NCBI RefSeq assembly: GCF_903819435.1
Contig: NZ_CAIJDP010000071.1
Coordinates: 186,001-250,000 of the forward strand
Source: Flavobacterium salmonis
Lineage (GTDB): Bacteria; Bacteroidota; Bacteroidia; Flavobacteriales; Flavobacteriaceae
Reading direction: 5' to 3'
Length of the DNA stretch: 64,000 nt
Made by a program: the position numbers and the translations under genes. The notes under the pieces were generated by a model. That model was not told the DNA's origin. It ran no database searches and saw only the letters and a list, made by a program, of their open reading frames with translations. Numbering within the stretch: the stretch's first letter is position 1; each line of letters starts with the position of its first letter. This document shows positions 1-7,892 of this stretch, one piece after another.

Positions 1-634
1 TTGTTTTATTTACACCAATCGTTTGAAGCGCAGCCTCCAGCATTGCTGAATTACTTTCGTAAATTTTACCTTTGGGTAATTTCTTACCCGGTTTTACCAA
101 TTCATTTCCGGTTACCAAAATGGCAACTTTTGGCTTTTTGTAAACGGTAATTTCTGTGATTCCCAAACAAGCCAGAAAACCAATTGCAGCGGGCGTTATT
201 AATATATTAGATTCAAAAACTATTTCGCCTTTATTGATCTGCTCCCCTTTTGCGCGAACATTTGCAAACTGCTCCGGCATTTGGGCGATTAAAATCGAAT
301 TTTCATTCGCCATCACATGTTCCTGCATCACCACTGTATCAGCATCGTCCGGAACAAAAGCTCCGGTAAAAATCCTTACTGCTTCATTTTCTTTCAGTTT
401 TATATTAGAATGATCCCCTGCTTGTGAACTGCTTACTACATCGTATTGATGTTTTCTGCTGTGAATGAAAGCATAGCCATCCATTGCTGACTGACGAAAC
501 GGCGGCATTGGAATTGGCGAATAAACCGTTTCTGCCAAAACATATCCCAGTGCTTTTTTCACTGCTATTTTTTGAAATGGCATTTTTGAACTGTTTTCAG
601 CTACGATTGTTAAAGCTTCATTTACTTGTATCAT
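1..634 (-). CDS. moeA: Molybdopterin molybdenumtransferase MoeA, 3' part off the window
   Basis: Inserts molybdate into adenylylated molybdopterin, the last step of molybdenum cofactor synthesis, in the cytoplasm. The reverse strand reads MIQVNEALTIVAENSS from an ATG at 634 and stays open to base 1 (211 codons). Visible MoeA motifs are PMPPFRQSAMDGYAF in the N-terminal domain, GAFVPDDADTVVMQEH, and VAILVTGNELVKPGKKLPKG at the start of the MogA-like molybdopterin-binding domain. The C-terminal part lies outside the window. A TAnnTTTG element on the same strand lies at 671-678, about 40 bp before the start. Family assignment is firm. Nothing links it to the sulfur locus that diverges from it. 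Confidence 0.93.
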   Translation of the reverse strand, partial: MIQVNEALTIVAENSSKMPFQKIAVKKALGYVLAETVYSPIPMPPFRQSAMDGYAFIHSRKHQYDVVSSSQAGDHSNIKLKENEAVRIFTGAFVPDDADTVVMQEHVMANENSILIAQMPEQFANVRAKGEQINKGEIVFESNILITPAAIGFLACLGITEITVYKKPKVAILVTGNELVKPGKKLPKGKIYESNSAMLEAALQTIGVNKT

Positions 635-670
635 TTAATAAAATATAAAACTAAGTAAAAATACTTAACA

Positions 671-678
671 CAAATATA
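671..678 (-). promoter_or_regulatory. moeA: Candidate -7 element of the moeA promoter
   Basis: The reverse strand reads TATATTTG, an exact match to the Bacteroidota -7 consensus TAnnTTTG. It lies 37 bp upstream of the moeA ATG. I see no good TTG at the expected -33 distance, so the call rests on one element only. Confidence 0.4.
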
Positions 679-1034
679 AGTATTTTTTACTAGTGTGATT
701 AAAAAAAAATAATTTATTTTTCTACCTATAAAATTACTCTAATTTATTTAAAATCATGGTTTAAATTGAATCTAGTTTTTGGTTTAAAATTCTGTTTTTT
801 GAATACCAGCAGATACTTTTCAGTCATATTTGACGTCTTGTATTATTAAAATTAATAAATAAAAAAGAATAAATTAAGTATAAAATACTACATTTTAATA
901 TCACCTAAAATATATTTTTAACATTTATTTAAATTAACAAGAATAACAAACAACTAACAATCAATTAATTAAATAAAAATTCTTTCTTAAAATTATATTT
1001 ATTTAATTATTGCCAAAAAAAAATCACCATTTTT

Positions 1035-1064
1035 TTGGTTTTTATTATATTAAAATTAACTTTG
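1035..1064 (+). promoter_or_regulatory. Promoter of the sulfatase/SusCD locus
   Basis: A TTG at 1035-1037 is followed after 19 bp by TAACTTTG at 1057-1064. This matches the Bacteroidota housekeeping promoter (TTG, 19-21 bp, TAnnTTTG). Transcription would start near 1070, giving a leader of almost 500 nt before the susC start at 1563. The rest of 635-1118 is AT-rich with homopolymer runs, and I see nothing else in it. Confidence 0.6.
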
Positions 1065-1118
1065 TCTATAGAATTAGTAGAGTTTTAAATAGTATTTAAA
1101 ACCATAAAACACTAAATT

Positions 1119-1205
1119 TTGAAAACAACCGAAAGCATATCGTTTTACAATCCTCAAAAAAAATATACTTATAACACTAGCTGTTGTATGTGCTTCTGTT
1201 GCTAA
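1119..1205 (+). CDS. Cysteine-rich leader peptide (28 aa)
   Basis: A short reading frame starting at TTG (no ATG is available; an in-frame stop lies at 1113-1115) encodes a 28-residue peptide whose last eight residues are SCCMCFCC before TAA. Six of its final seven non-Ser positions are Cys or sit between Cys codons. It begins about 50 nt after the predicted transcription start and lies about 360 nt before a SusC/SusD/sulfatase operon. By analogy with amino-acid attenuation leaders, a ribosome would stall on the Cys codons (1182-1202) when charged tRNA-Cys is scarce. Alternative short helices overlap this stretch: GCTGT 1180-1184 with ACAGC 1211-1215, against TTGCT 1199-1203 with AGCAA 1213-1217. 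Translation and function are inferred. Confidence 0.55.
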   Translation: MKTTESISFYNPQKKYTYNTSCCMCFCC

Positions 1206-1395
1206 ATCTCACAGCAATAATTCTCTGTTTACGGTCAACTCTCCATAATAAATTGACTTTAAACAAACCTTGTAAAAAAACATAAATAAACCTTACTGAA
1301 TATTTTATAATCTATTTGATGCAGCAAATTTGTATCGAAAAGACTATTGAACTATACCTATAACTAAGAAAATGAATAAAAACTAAAACAATAAA

Positions 1396-1428
1396 ATGAA
1401 AAAAATGAACAACCGCTGCTGTAAATAA
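1396..1428 (+). CDS. Second Cys-Cys micro-ORF (10 aa) in the susC leader
   Basis: ATG at 1396 opens a 10-codon frame, MKKMNNRCCK, ending in TAA at 1426. It has two adjacent Cys codons one residue before its end and lies 9 nt before a 10-bp hairpin (1437-1462) and 135 nt before the susC start. Together with the longer Cys-rich peptide upstream it suggests that Cys-tRNA level is read twice in the same leader. It is too short to judge by codon use, so the call rests on position and on the repeated Cys theme. Confidence 0.4.
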   Translation: MKKMNNRCCK

Positions 1429-1436
1429 AAAAAAAA

Positions 1437-1462
1437 GCCATTTCTGCGGCAACAGAAATGGC
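1437..1462 (+). promoter_or_regulatory. Perfect 10-bp hairpin in the susC leader
   Basis: GCCATTTCTG (1437-1446) pairs perfectly with CAGAAATGGC (1453-1462) around a 6-nt loop. On the + strand an A-run precedes it and no T-run follows, so it is not an intrinsic terminator for susC. On the - strand the same stem is followed by ten T and would terminate antisense transcription. In the sense mRNA it sits between the second Cys peptide and susC, where it could respond to ribosome position. Confidence 0.5.
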
Positions 1463-1562
1463 GAGGCTTAAAGAAAATTTATCGCTAAATAAAGGAAACA
1501 CGAGAGAGTTGAAAAATCAACTTTCACGGCTCCTTGTAATTACTAAAAACCAATACAAAGAA

Positions 1563-4500
1563 ATGAAAAAAAATATAAATTTATATACATTATTATTTCT
1601 CCTGTTTTTAACATCAGGAATAAATGCACAAAACACAACACCTCTCATACAATCTAAACTTGACGGAACAGTAATAGACGATATTACAAACCAGCCTATT
1701 ATTGGAGCCTCAGTCATTATTAAAGGAACAACACACGGAGTTCAGACGGATACTGAAGGGAAATTTTATTTTCAAACTGGTCAGAAATTACCTTATACTT
1801 TAATAATAACATACATAGGATATAAAAAAACTGAAATTATTGTAGACAAAAACCCTGTCACTATCCATTTAAAAGAAGAACGTCAGGAACTGGATGAATT
1901 GGTGGTTGTTGGATATGGTTCGCAAAAGAGAAAAGACATTACGGGCTCAGTATCATCAGTTCCAAAAGCAAATCTTTCTCAGGTTACCTCATCAGCAGAT
2001 AATTTATTAAGAGGTGCTATTCCCGGAGTAGTCGTTACACAAAGTTCAGGACGTCCGGGAGCTTCTTCAAGTGTTCGTATCAGAGGAGGAAATTCTATCA
2101 CCGCAGGTAATGAACCTCTTTATGTCGTTGACGGAGTTTTAATTTATAATGACAACAATAACAGTACTGCAGGAGTAGCTTATGCAGGTGCAACTGTGAA
2201 TGTTCTCTCTACTATTAATCCGGGAGATATTGAATCTATAGAAGTCTTGAAAGACGCATCAGCAACTGCAATTTACGGATCACGAGGCGCTAATGGAGTT
2301 GTAATTATTACAACTAAAAAAGGAACCAAAGGACAAGATAATATCTCATACCAGGGTTACTTTGGATTCCAGAATGTTTCGAAAAAACTGGATTTGTTAA
2401 ACGCAAGTCAATGGGCAAGTCTACGTAATGATATTCAGACAAGTATTGGTCAGACTCCATCTTTTACACCGGATCAAATAGAGGCACTTAAAACTTCAGG
2501 CGGTTACGACTGGCAATCTGCTGTTTTTAGAACTGCAGCACCAATTCAGAATCACCAGTTGTCTTTTTCAGGTGGAGATGAACGTTCAAGATATGCTATC
2601 TCAGCAGGTTATTTTCAACAAGACGGTATTGTAATTTCATCGGATTTTAAAAGAATTTCGCTTCGTGCCAACTACGAAAGGAATTATTCACAAAATTTTA
2701 AATTTGGTGTGAACGCGAATTATAGCAATTCTGTCGCAAATGGTATAGGAACCAATGGAGGTTCTTCTGCCGGAAGACAGCCTAATCCATTGGTTGTTGC
2801 CCTGTATCAGCCACCAGTTGTTCCTATTAAAAATGCAGACGGAAGTTATAATTTAACTAATAATCCTTATACAACTGCAGTTAATGGCGTTATTGCAAAT
2901 CCAATTAATGATTTGGTTAGCACAACAAACGAAACCAAAATCAACAGAATTCTAACCAGCTTATTTGGTGAATACAAAATAACCAAAAAACTGACCGCAA
3001 AAGTGGCCGTAAGCGGTGACGTTATTGATACCAAACAAAATTATTATGCTCCGGCAACTACAACAACGGGAGCCGGAACAAAAGGCTTAGGATCAGTCGG
3101 AAACAGGTTGGTAAGTTCTATACTGAATGAAAATACACTGAACTACAATACTAACTTTGGTGATGACCATAAATTTTCGGCCTTAGGAGGATATACACTT
3201 CAATATACAAAAGGTGAAGCTGTAAATGCGGGTGCAAATACTTTTATAAATGATGCAAATACTTACAATTCATTACAAGATGGTGTTCCCATAAAGCCCT
3301 ATAGTGATGCATTCGAAAGTGTGTTAAAATCGTGGTTAGCCAGAGTAAATTATTCTTATAAAGGAAAATATAACTTTACGGTCTCTGCACGTGCAGACGG
3401 ATCTTCAAGATTTGGTTCAGAATCACTTTGGGGTTACTTTCCTTCGGCTGGATTTTCATGGAATATTACTGATGAAGAATTTGCCAACAACATTAAAGGT
3501 CTAACCGAAGCCAAACTTAGAATAACAGCCGGAACTACCGGGAATCAGGAAATTGGAAATTATCTTTCCCTGGCTCAGATGGGTTCTGTTAATTACGCCT
3601 TTGGAGGTACATTATATACAGGACTTGCCCCTACCCGATTGGCAAATCCGGATTTGAGATGGGAGAAAACAAACCAATATAACATTGGTTTAGACTTATC
3701 ATTATTAGACAGAAAAATCAATTTTGTTTTTGATGTTTACTACAAAAAAACAAACGATTTGCTTATAAGTGTTCCTGTGCCGCTTACTTCAGGATATGCT
3801 ACAATACTTCAAAACATTGGAGGTGTTGAAAATAAAGGTATTGAGATTGGGCTGATAACAGAAAATATAAAAACAGAAAACTTTTCATGGAATTCTAACT
3901 TCGTTTTTTCTGCCAACAGAAACAAGGTTGTTGCAATTGGAAATGGTGTTGACCAGTTTTTTCCAATCGTTCCAAACGGTGCTTTATTGCAGCAACAGCC
4001 TGTAACGGTAAAAGTAGGTTTGCCTTTAGGAACTTTTTGGGGATACAGAACCGATGGTATTTTCCAGACTCAGGAAGAAGTGAATACACAGCCAAAAATA
4101 AACAGCCTTGCCAATACAAAAGTTGGTGACAGAAAATATGTAGATAGCAACGGTGATGGTGTAATTACAACTCTTGACAAAGGAAATCTTGGAACTTCAC
4201 AGCCAAAATTTGTTGGAAGTTTCAGCAATACAATTTCTTATAATGATTTTGATTTGAATTTCTCTTTCCAGGGATCATATGGCGGAAAAATATTCAATGC
4301 TTTAAATCAGCAATTAGAAATTTCAACACTGGGAACAAATGCTAATGCAACTCTTAATGATCGTTGGACACCAACAAATCCAAGTAATGAAATTCCGAGA
4401 GCATCTAGTTCTCCAGTAGCAATAGTTTCTGAACGTTATGTAGAAGATGCTTCTTTCCTGAGACTAAAATTAATCACTTTAGGATATACACTACCTAAAA

Positions 4501-4694
4501 GCATTTCTAAAAAATTGGGAACAAAGAGTGTTAAATTTTACGTATCTGCCGAAAACTTAATTACATGGACAAAATACACCGGATATGATCCTGAGGTAAG
4601 TTCATACGAACAAAACAACTTATATCCGGGAATTGATTTTGGTTCTTATCCAAACTCTAAAACATTCATTTCGGGTCTGAATATAACTTTCTAA
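1563..4694 (+). CDS. SusC-family TonB-dependent outer-membrane transporter
   Basis: Outer-membrane importer that works with the SusD-like lipoprotein encoded 14 bp downstream. I take the ATG at 1563 as start because it gives a clean signal peptide (MKKNINLYTLLFLLFLTSG...NAQ). The in-frame ATG at 1458 lies inside a hairpin stem and would add 35 non-signal residues. The mature protein has a carboxypeptidase-D-like regulatory domain (about residues 33-110), the SusC motif LDELVVVGYGSQKRKD, a plug (LLRGAIPGVVV, SVRIRGGNSI, PLYVVDGV, ATAIYGSRGANGV) and a 22-strand-type barrel ending GLNITF. Length, 1043 residues, is normal. The two sulfatases that follow suggest that the substrate is a sulfated organic molecule, perhaps a sulfated glycan, but the specificity cannot be read from sequence. 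Confidence 0.92.
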   Translation: MKKNINLYTLLFLLFLTSGINAQNTTPLIQSKLDGTVIDDITNQPIIGASVIIKGTTHGVQTDTEGKFYFQTGQKLPYTLIITYIGYKKTEIIVDKNPVTIHLKEERQELDELVVVGYGSQKRKDITGSVSSVPKANLSQVTSSADNLLRGAIPGVVVTQSSGRPGASSSVRIRGGNSITAGNEPLYVVDGVLIYNDNNNSTAGVAYAGATVNVLSTINPGDIESIEVLKDASATAIYGSRGANGVVIITTKKGTKGQDNISYQGYFGFQNVSKKLDLLNASQWASLRNDIQTSIGQTPSFTPDQIEALKTSGGYDWQSAVFRTAAPIQNHQLSFSGGDERSRYAISAGYFQQDGIVISSDFKRISLRANYERNYSQNFKFGVNANYSNSVANGIGTNGGSSAGRQPNPLVVALYQPPVVPIKNADGSYNLTNNPYTTAVNGVIANPINDLVSTTNETKINRILTSLFGEYKITKKLTAKVAVSGDVIDTKQNYYAPATTTTGAGTKGLGSVGNRLVSSILNENTLNYNTNFGDDHKFSALGGYTLQYTKGEAVNAGANTFINDANTYNSLQDGVPIKPYSDAFESVLKSWLARVNYSYKGKYNFTVSARADGSSRFGSESLWGYFPSAGFSWNITDEEFANNIKGLTEAKLRITAGTTGNQEIGNYLSLAQMGSVNYAFGGTLYTGLAPTRLANPDLRWEKTNQYNIGLDLSLLDRKINFVFDVYYKKTNDLLISVPVPLTSGYATILQNIGGVENKGIEIGLITENIKTENFSWNSNFVFSANRNKVVAIGNGVDQFFPIVPNGALLQQQPVTVKVGLPLGTFWGYRTDGIFQTQEEVNTQPKINSLANTKVGDRKYVDSNGDGVITTLDKGNLGTSQPKFVGSFSNTISYNDFDLNFSFQGSYGGKIFNALNQQLEISTLGTNANATLNDRWTPTNPSNEIPRASSSPVAIVSERYVEDASFLRLKLITLGYTLPKSISKKLGTKSVKFYVSAENLITWTKYTGYDPEVSSYEQNNLYPGIDFGSYPNSKTFISGLNITF

Positions 4695-4708
4695 GTAAAA
4701 AATATAAA

Positions 4709-6181
4709 ATGAAAAAGAGTATTATAACATTATTATTAAGTGCCGGACTATTTGTATCGTGCACAGAATTAGAGGTAACACCAACCTCTTTTGTAACCGA
4801 AGAAAATTACTTTCAAACTCAGGATGATGCTATTGCAAGTGTAACTGCGGTTTATGCTTCTTTGAGTCTTGATCCGGGAGAGCAGAGTTTATTTGGAAGA
4901 AATCTTTATTTCCTGACAGATATGGCTACTGATTATGCCGCAGCAGGAGTTTCAGCAACCAATCCACAGGTAAGAGCTTTGAGCAGTTTAACCCATGATG
5001 CGACGTCAGATCGTGTTCAGGTTGCGTGGCGTCAAATTTATGCCGGAATTAACAGAGCCAATGTTGCCATTGATAATATTCCGAAAGTCATTGGAACAGA
5101 TGAAATTAAAAACCGATTGATTTTAGAAGCAAAATTCATCAGAGGATTATTATACTTTCAGGCAGTACGTCTTTGGGGCGGTGTTCCAATTGTTTTACAT
5201 GAACCGACTTCTATTCAAATAGAAAGCTTAAAATCAAAAAGAGCAACTGTCGATGAAGTCTATGCGCAAATTATTTCAGACTTAAAAGATGCAGAAGGTT
5301 TACCTGCTGCTTATACTTCAACTAACCTTGGACGTGCTACATCAGGAGCTGCAAAAGCAATTTTAGCAAAAGTATATCTTACAAGAAAAGATTATCCAAA
5401 TACGATCCTTAAAGCTAAAGAAGTTATTAATGGTGGTTACGGATACGCCCTTTTTGAAAACTTTGGAGATATATTCGCAAAGGAAAAAAAGAACGGAAAA
5501 GAGCATATTTTCTCTGTTCAGTTTGAGCCAAATCAGGCAGGAAACGGTTCTAGCGGAAGTACTTTTCAAGCAACTTCATTTACCGGATTTACTGCTACTG
5601 AACCGGCAGATATTATTTCGGATGTAGCTTTGTTTTATGATATTTATGCAGAAGGAGATGTAAGAAGAGATGTTAGTTATAAAAAACAATTATTGAATCC
5701 GGCAACCGGAACACTTTATACTTTTCCAAAACCAATTTTCAGCAAATATCTTGACCTGACCAATCTAGCTACTCCTTCAAACGTAGCCATTAATTTTCCG
5801 GTTATTCGCTACGCAGACATCTTATTGTCCCTGGCAGAAGCCATAAATGAACAGGGAGCGCCAACTACTGAAGCTTATGAATTGATTAATCAGGTAAGAA
5901 GAAGAGCTTTTGGAAAACCAATCACAACGCCAGACGCAACTGTAGATTTAGTTGGATTAAACCAAACCTCTTTTAGAGCTGCGATTCAGGAAGAGCGCAA
6001 AAAAGAGTTTGTTCAGGAAGGGCAAAGATGGTTCGATTTGGTTCGTTGGGGAACTTTGGTTACCGAAATCAAGAAGGTAACTGCAAAAAACTCAGTTTCA
6101 GAGCGTAATAATCTGTATCCAATTCCGCAAAGCGAAAGAAATATTGACCCAGTAGGACTACCGCAAAATCCAGGCTATTAA
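4709..6181 (+). CDS. SusD/RagB-family surface lipoprotein
   Basis: Substrate-binding lid of the SusC transporter encoded immediately upstream. A lipoprotein signal peptide ends at a lipobox with Cys18 (AGLFVSC). Family landmarks are the N-terminal VTPTSFVTEENYF, the TPR-like helices around FIRGLLYFQAVRLWGG, and the C-terminal signature EERKKEFVQEGQRWFDLVRWG followed by LYPIPQSERN. At 490 residues it has the usual length. It is almost certainly co-transcribed with susC and with the sulfatase gene 27 bp downstream. Confidence 0.92.
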   Translation: MKKSIITLLLSAGLFVSCTELEVTPTSFVTEENYFQTQDDAIASVTAVYASLSLDPGEQSLFGRNLYFLTDMATDYAAAGVSATNPQVRALSSLTHDATSDRVQVAWRQIYAGINRANVAIDNIPKVIGTDEIKNRLILEAKFIRGLLYFQAVRLWGGVPIVLHEPTSIQIESLKSKRATVDEVYAQIISDLKDAEGLPAAYTSTNLGRATSGAAKAILAKVYLTRKDYPNTILKAKEVINGGYGYALFENFGDIFAKEKKNGKEHIFSVQFEPNQAGNGSSGSTFQATSFTGFTATEPADIISDVALFYDIYAEGDVRRDVSYKKQLLNPATGTLYTFPKPIFSKYLDLTNLATPSNVAINFPVIRYADILLSLAEAINEQGAPTTEAYELINQVRRRAFGKPITTPDATVDLVGLNQTSFRAAIQEERKKEFVQEGQRWFDLVRWGTLVTEIKKVTAKNSVSERNNLYPIPQSERNIDPVGLPQNPGY

Positions 6182-6208
6182 TAAAAGGATTACATATTAG
6201 TATATAAA

Positions 6209-7777
6209 ATGATTAAAAAACTGTTTATTATCGTCCTATTGGTTTTTGCACAATTACAGCTGTCTGCGCAGAAAAAGCAACCTAACATCATCGTCATTCT
6301 GGCGGATGATTTAGGTTTCTCAGATATTGGTGCTTTTGGCTCAGAAATTAAAACTCCAAACCTGGATAAGCTTGCTAAAAACGGACTTATTCTAAAGCAA
6401 TTTTACAATGCCGGGCGTTGCTGTCCTTCACGCGCTTCATTGCTCACAGGTTTATATCCGCATCAGGCAGGTGTTGGGGACATGGTTCAGGACAAAGGGT
6501 TTCCTGCCTATCAGGGGTATTTAAACGAGCATTGCATCACGATTGGACAGGCACTCAAACAGGCAGGTTACAACACTATCGTTTCCGGAAAATGGCACGT
6601 TGGTTTGGTTCCGTCAGCCAGGGCGGTTAATAGAGGATTTGATGATTCATTTACGTTACAAAACAATGGAAGCAGTTATTTCAACTCGCAACCTTTGTAT
6701 AATGACGGAAGAACAGTGACTTTTTTGAAAGGAGACAAAGAAATTATTCGCACGGATACTTCGACTTATCTGACTCAGGAAATAACCAATTTTGCCATTA
6801 ATTCTTTAGAAAAACATCGCCATGAACAAAAGCCTTTTTTTCTGTATGTTGCTTATAATGCGCCACATTGGCCCATTCAGGCATTACCGGAAGATATTGC
6901 AAAATACAAAGGAAAATACCTCGAAGGCTGGGATAAATTGAGAGCAAGCCGTTTTAAAAAGTTAAAAGAACAAGGAATTATTGATAAAAACTGGGACTTA
7001 TCCAATCGTTTTGAAAAAGTGCCGGATTGGGAAAAATTAAGTACTGAAGAAAAAGACAAATGGGACACCCGCATGGCAATTTACGCCGCCATGATCGACC
7101 GAATGGATGCAGGAATTGGAGAAATCCTTCAGAAAGTAAAGTCTTTGGGTGAAGAAGATAATACACTTATTCTTTTTCTTTCTGATAATGGCGGAAGTGC
7201 CGATGATGTAAAAAACTGGAATTATGTTACACAAAAAAATGGAACACCAGGTTCAGTTGCTTCCATTGACAGTTACGAAAGTCCGTGGGGAAATGTGAGC
7301 AACACGCCTTTTCAATTGTTCAAAAAGAACACCCACGAAGGCGGTATTACTTCTCCTTTTATTGCTTATTATCCAAAACATATTAAGGCTGGCACATTAA
7401 GCAATAGGGTAAGTCATTTGATTGATGTTTTCCCAACTTTTCTGGAGTATGCCGGTTTTCAATATCCGGATTCTTTTCAGGAAAAAAAACTCACACCATT
7501 AGAAGGTATTAGTTTAAAAAAGGAATTTGAAGGGCAACGATCTAATGCACATGAAGCTTTATTTTGGGAACATGAAGGCAGTAAAGCAGTACGAAAAGGA
7601 CAATGGAAAGCAGTAGCCGAAAACAATCAGCCCTGGGAATTGTACAATCTTTCTGCAGACCGAACCGAAACAAAGAACCTGGCAAAATCAGAATCAAAAA
7701 TCCTCCAAAATCTGATTGAATTACATCGACAATGGTCAGCAAAAGTTGGCGTTAAAGACTGGAATACGATAAAATAA
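6209..7777 (+). CDS. Secreted type I sulfatase (formylglycine-dependent), Cys type
   Basis: Hydrolyses sulfate esters in the periplasm or outside the cell. A signal peptide (MIKKLFIIVLLVFAQLQLSAQ) is followed by the metal-binding motif NIIVILADDLG (Asp33, Asp34) and the sulfatase signature CCPSRASLLTG. Cys71 of C-x-P-x-R is the residue converted to formylglycine. FLSDNGGS supplies further metal ligands and HEGGITSPF is also typical. At 522 residues it has a normal length. The gene lies in the susCD operon, which suggests removal of sulfate from the imported substrate. Its maturation enzyme (FGE or anSME) is not encoded in this window. The exact substrate class is unknown. Confidence 0.93.
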   Translation: MIKKLFIIVLLVFAQLQLSAQKKQPNIIVILADDLGFSDIGAFGSEIKTPNLDKLAKNGLILKQFYNAGRCCPSRASLLTGLYPHQAGVGDMVQDKGFPAYQGYLNEHCITIGQALKQAGYNTIVSGKWHVGLVPSARAVNRGFDDSFTLQNNGSSYFNSQPLYNDGRTVTFLKGDKEIIRTDTSTYLTQEITNFAINSLEKHRHEQKPFFLYVAYNAPHWPIQALPEDIAKYKGKYLEGWDKLRASRFKKLKEQGIIDKNWDLSNRFEKVPDWEKLSTEEKDKWDTRMAIYAAMIDRMDAGIGEILQKVKSLGEEDNTLILFLSDNGGSADDVKNWNYVTQKNGTPGSVASIDSYESPWGNVSNTPFQLFKKNTHEGGITSPFIAYYPKHIKAGTLSNRVSHLIDVFPTFLEYAGFQYPDSFQEKKLTPLEGISLKKEFEGQRSNAHEALFWEHEGSKAVRKGQWKAVAENNQPWELYNLSADRTETKNLAKSESKILQNLIELHRQWSAKVGVKDWNTIK

Positions 7778-7892
7778 ATAACAGTTATTCCTAATACCTG
7801 ACTTTATACTTTATTAAAAAAACTACAACAATAAACAATACCAAATACATAGAAATAATGAATTATCAATTAATCGCTTAAAATATAAAAAA

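Noticed and set aside
1437..1462. Hairpin as an intrinsic terminator in front of susC
   Set aside because: No T-run follows on the + strand; the T-run is on the other strand.
1458..1562. ATG at 1458 as the susC start
   Set aside because: It lies inside a hairpin stem and adds 35 residues before a good signal peptide at 1563.
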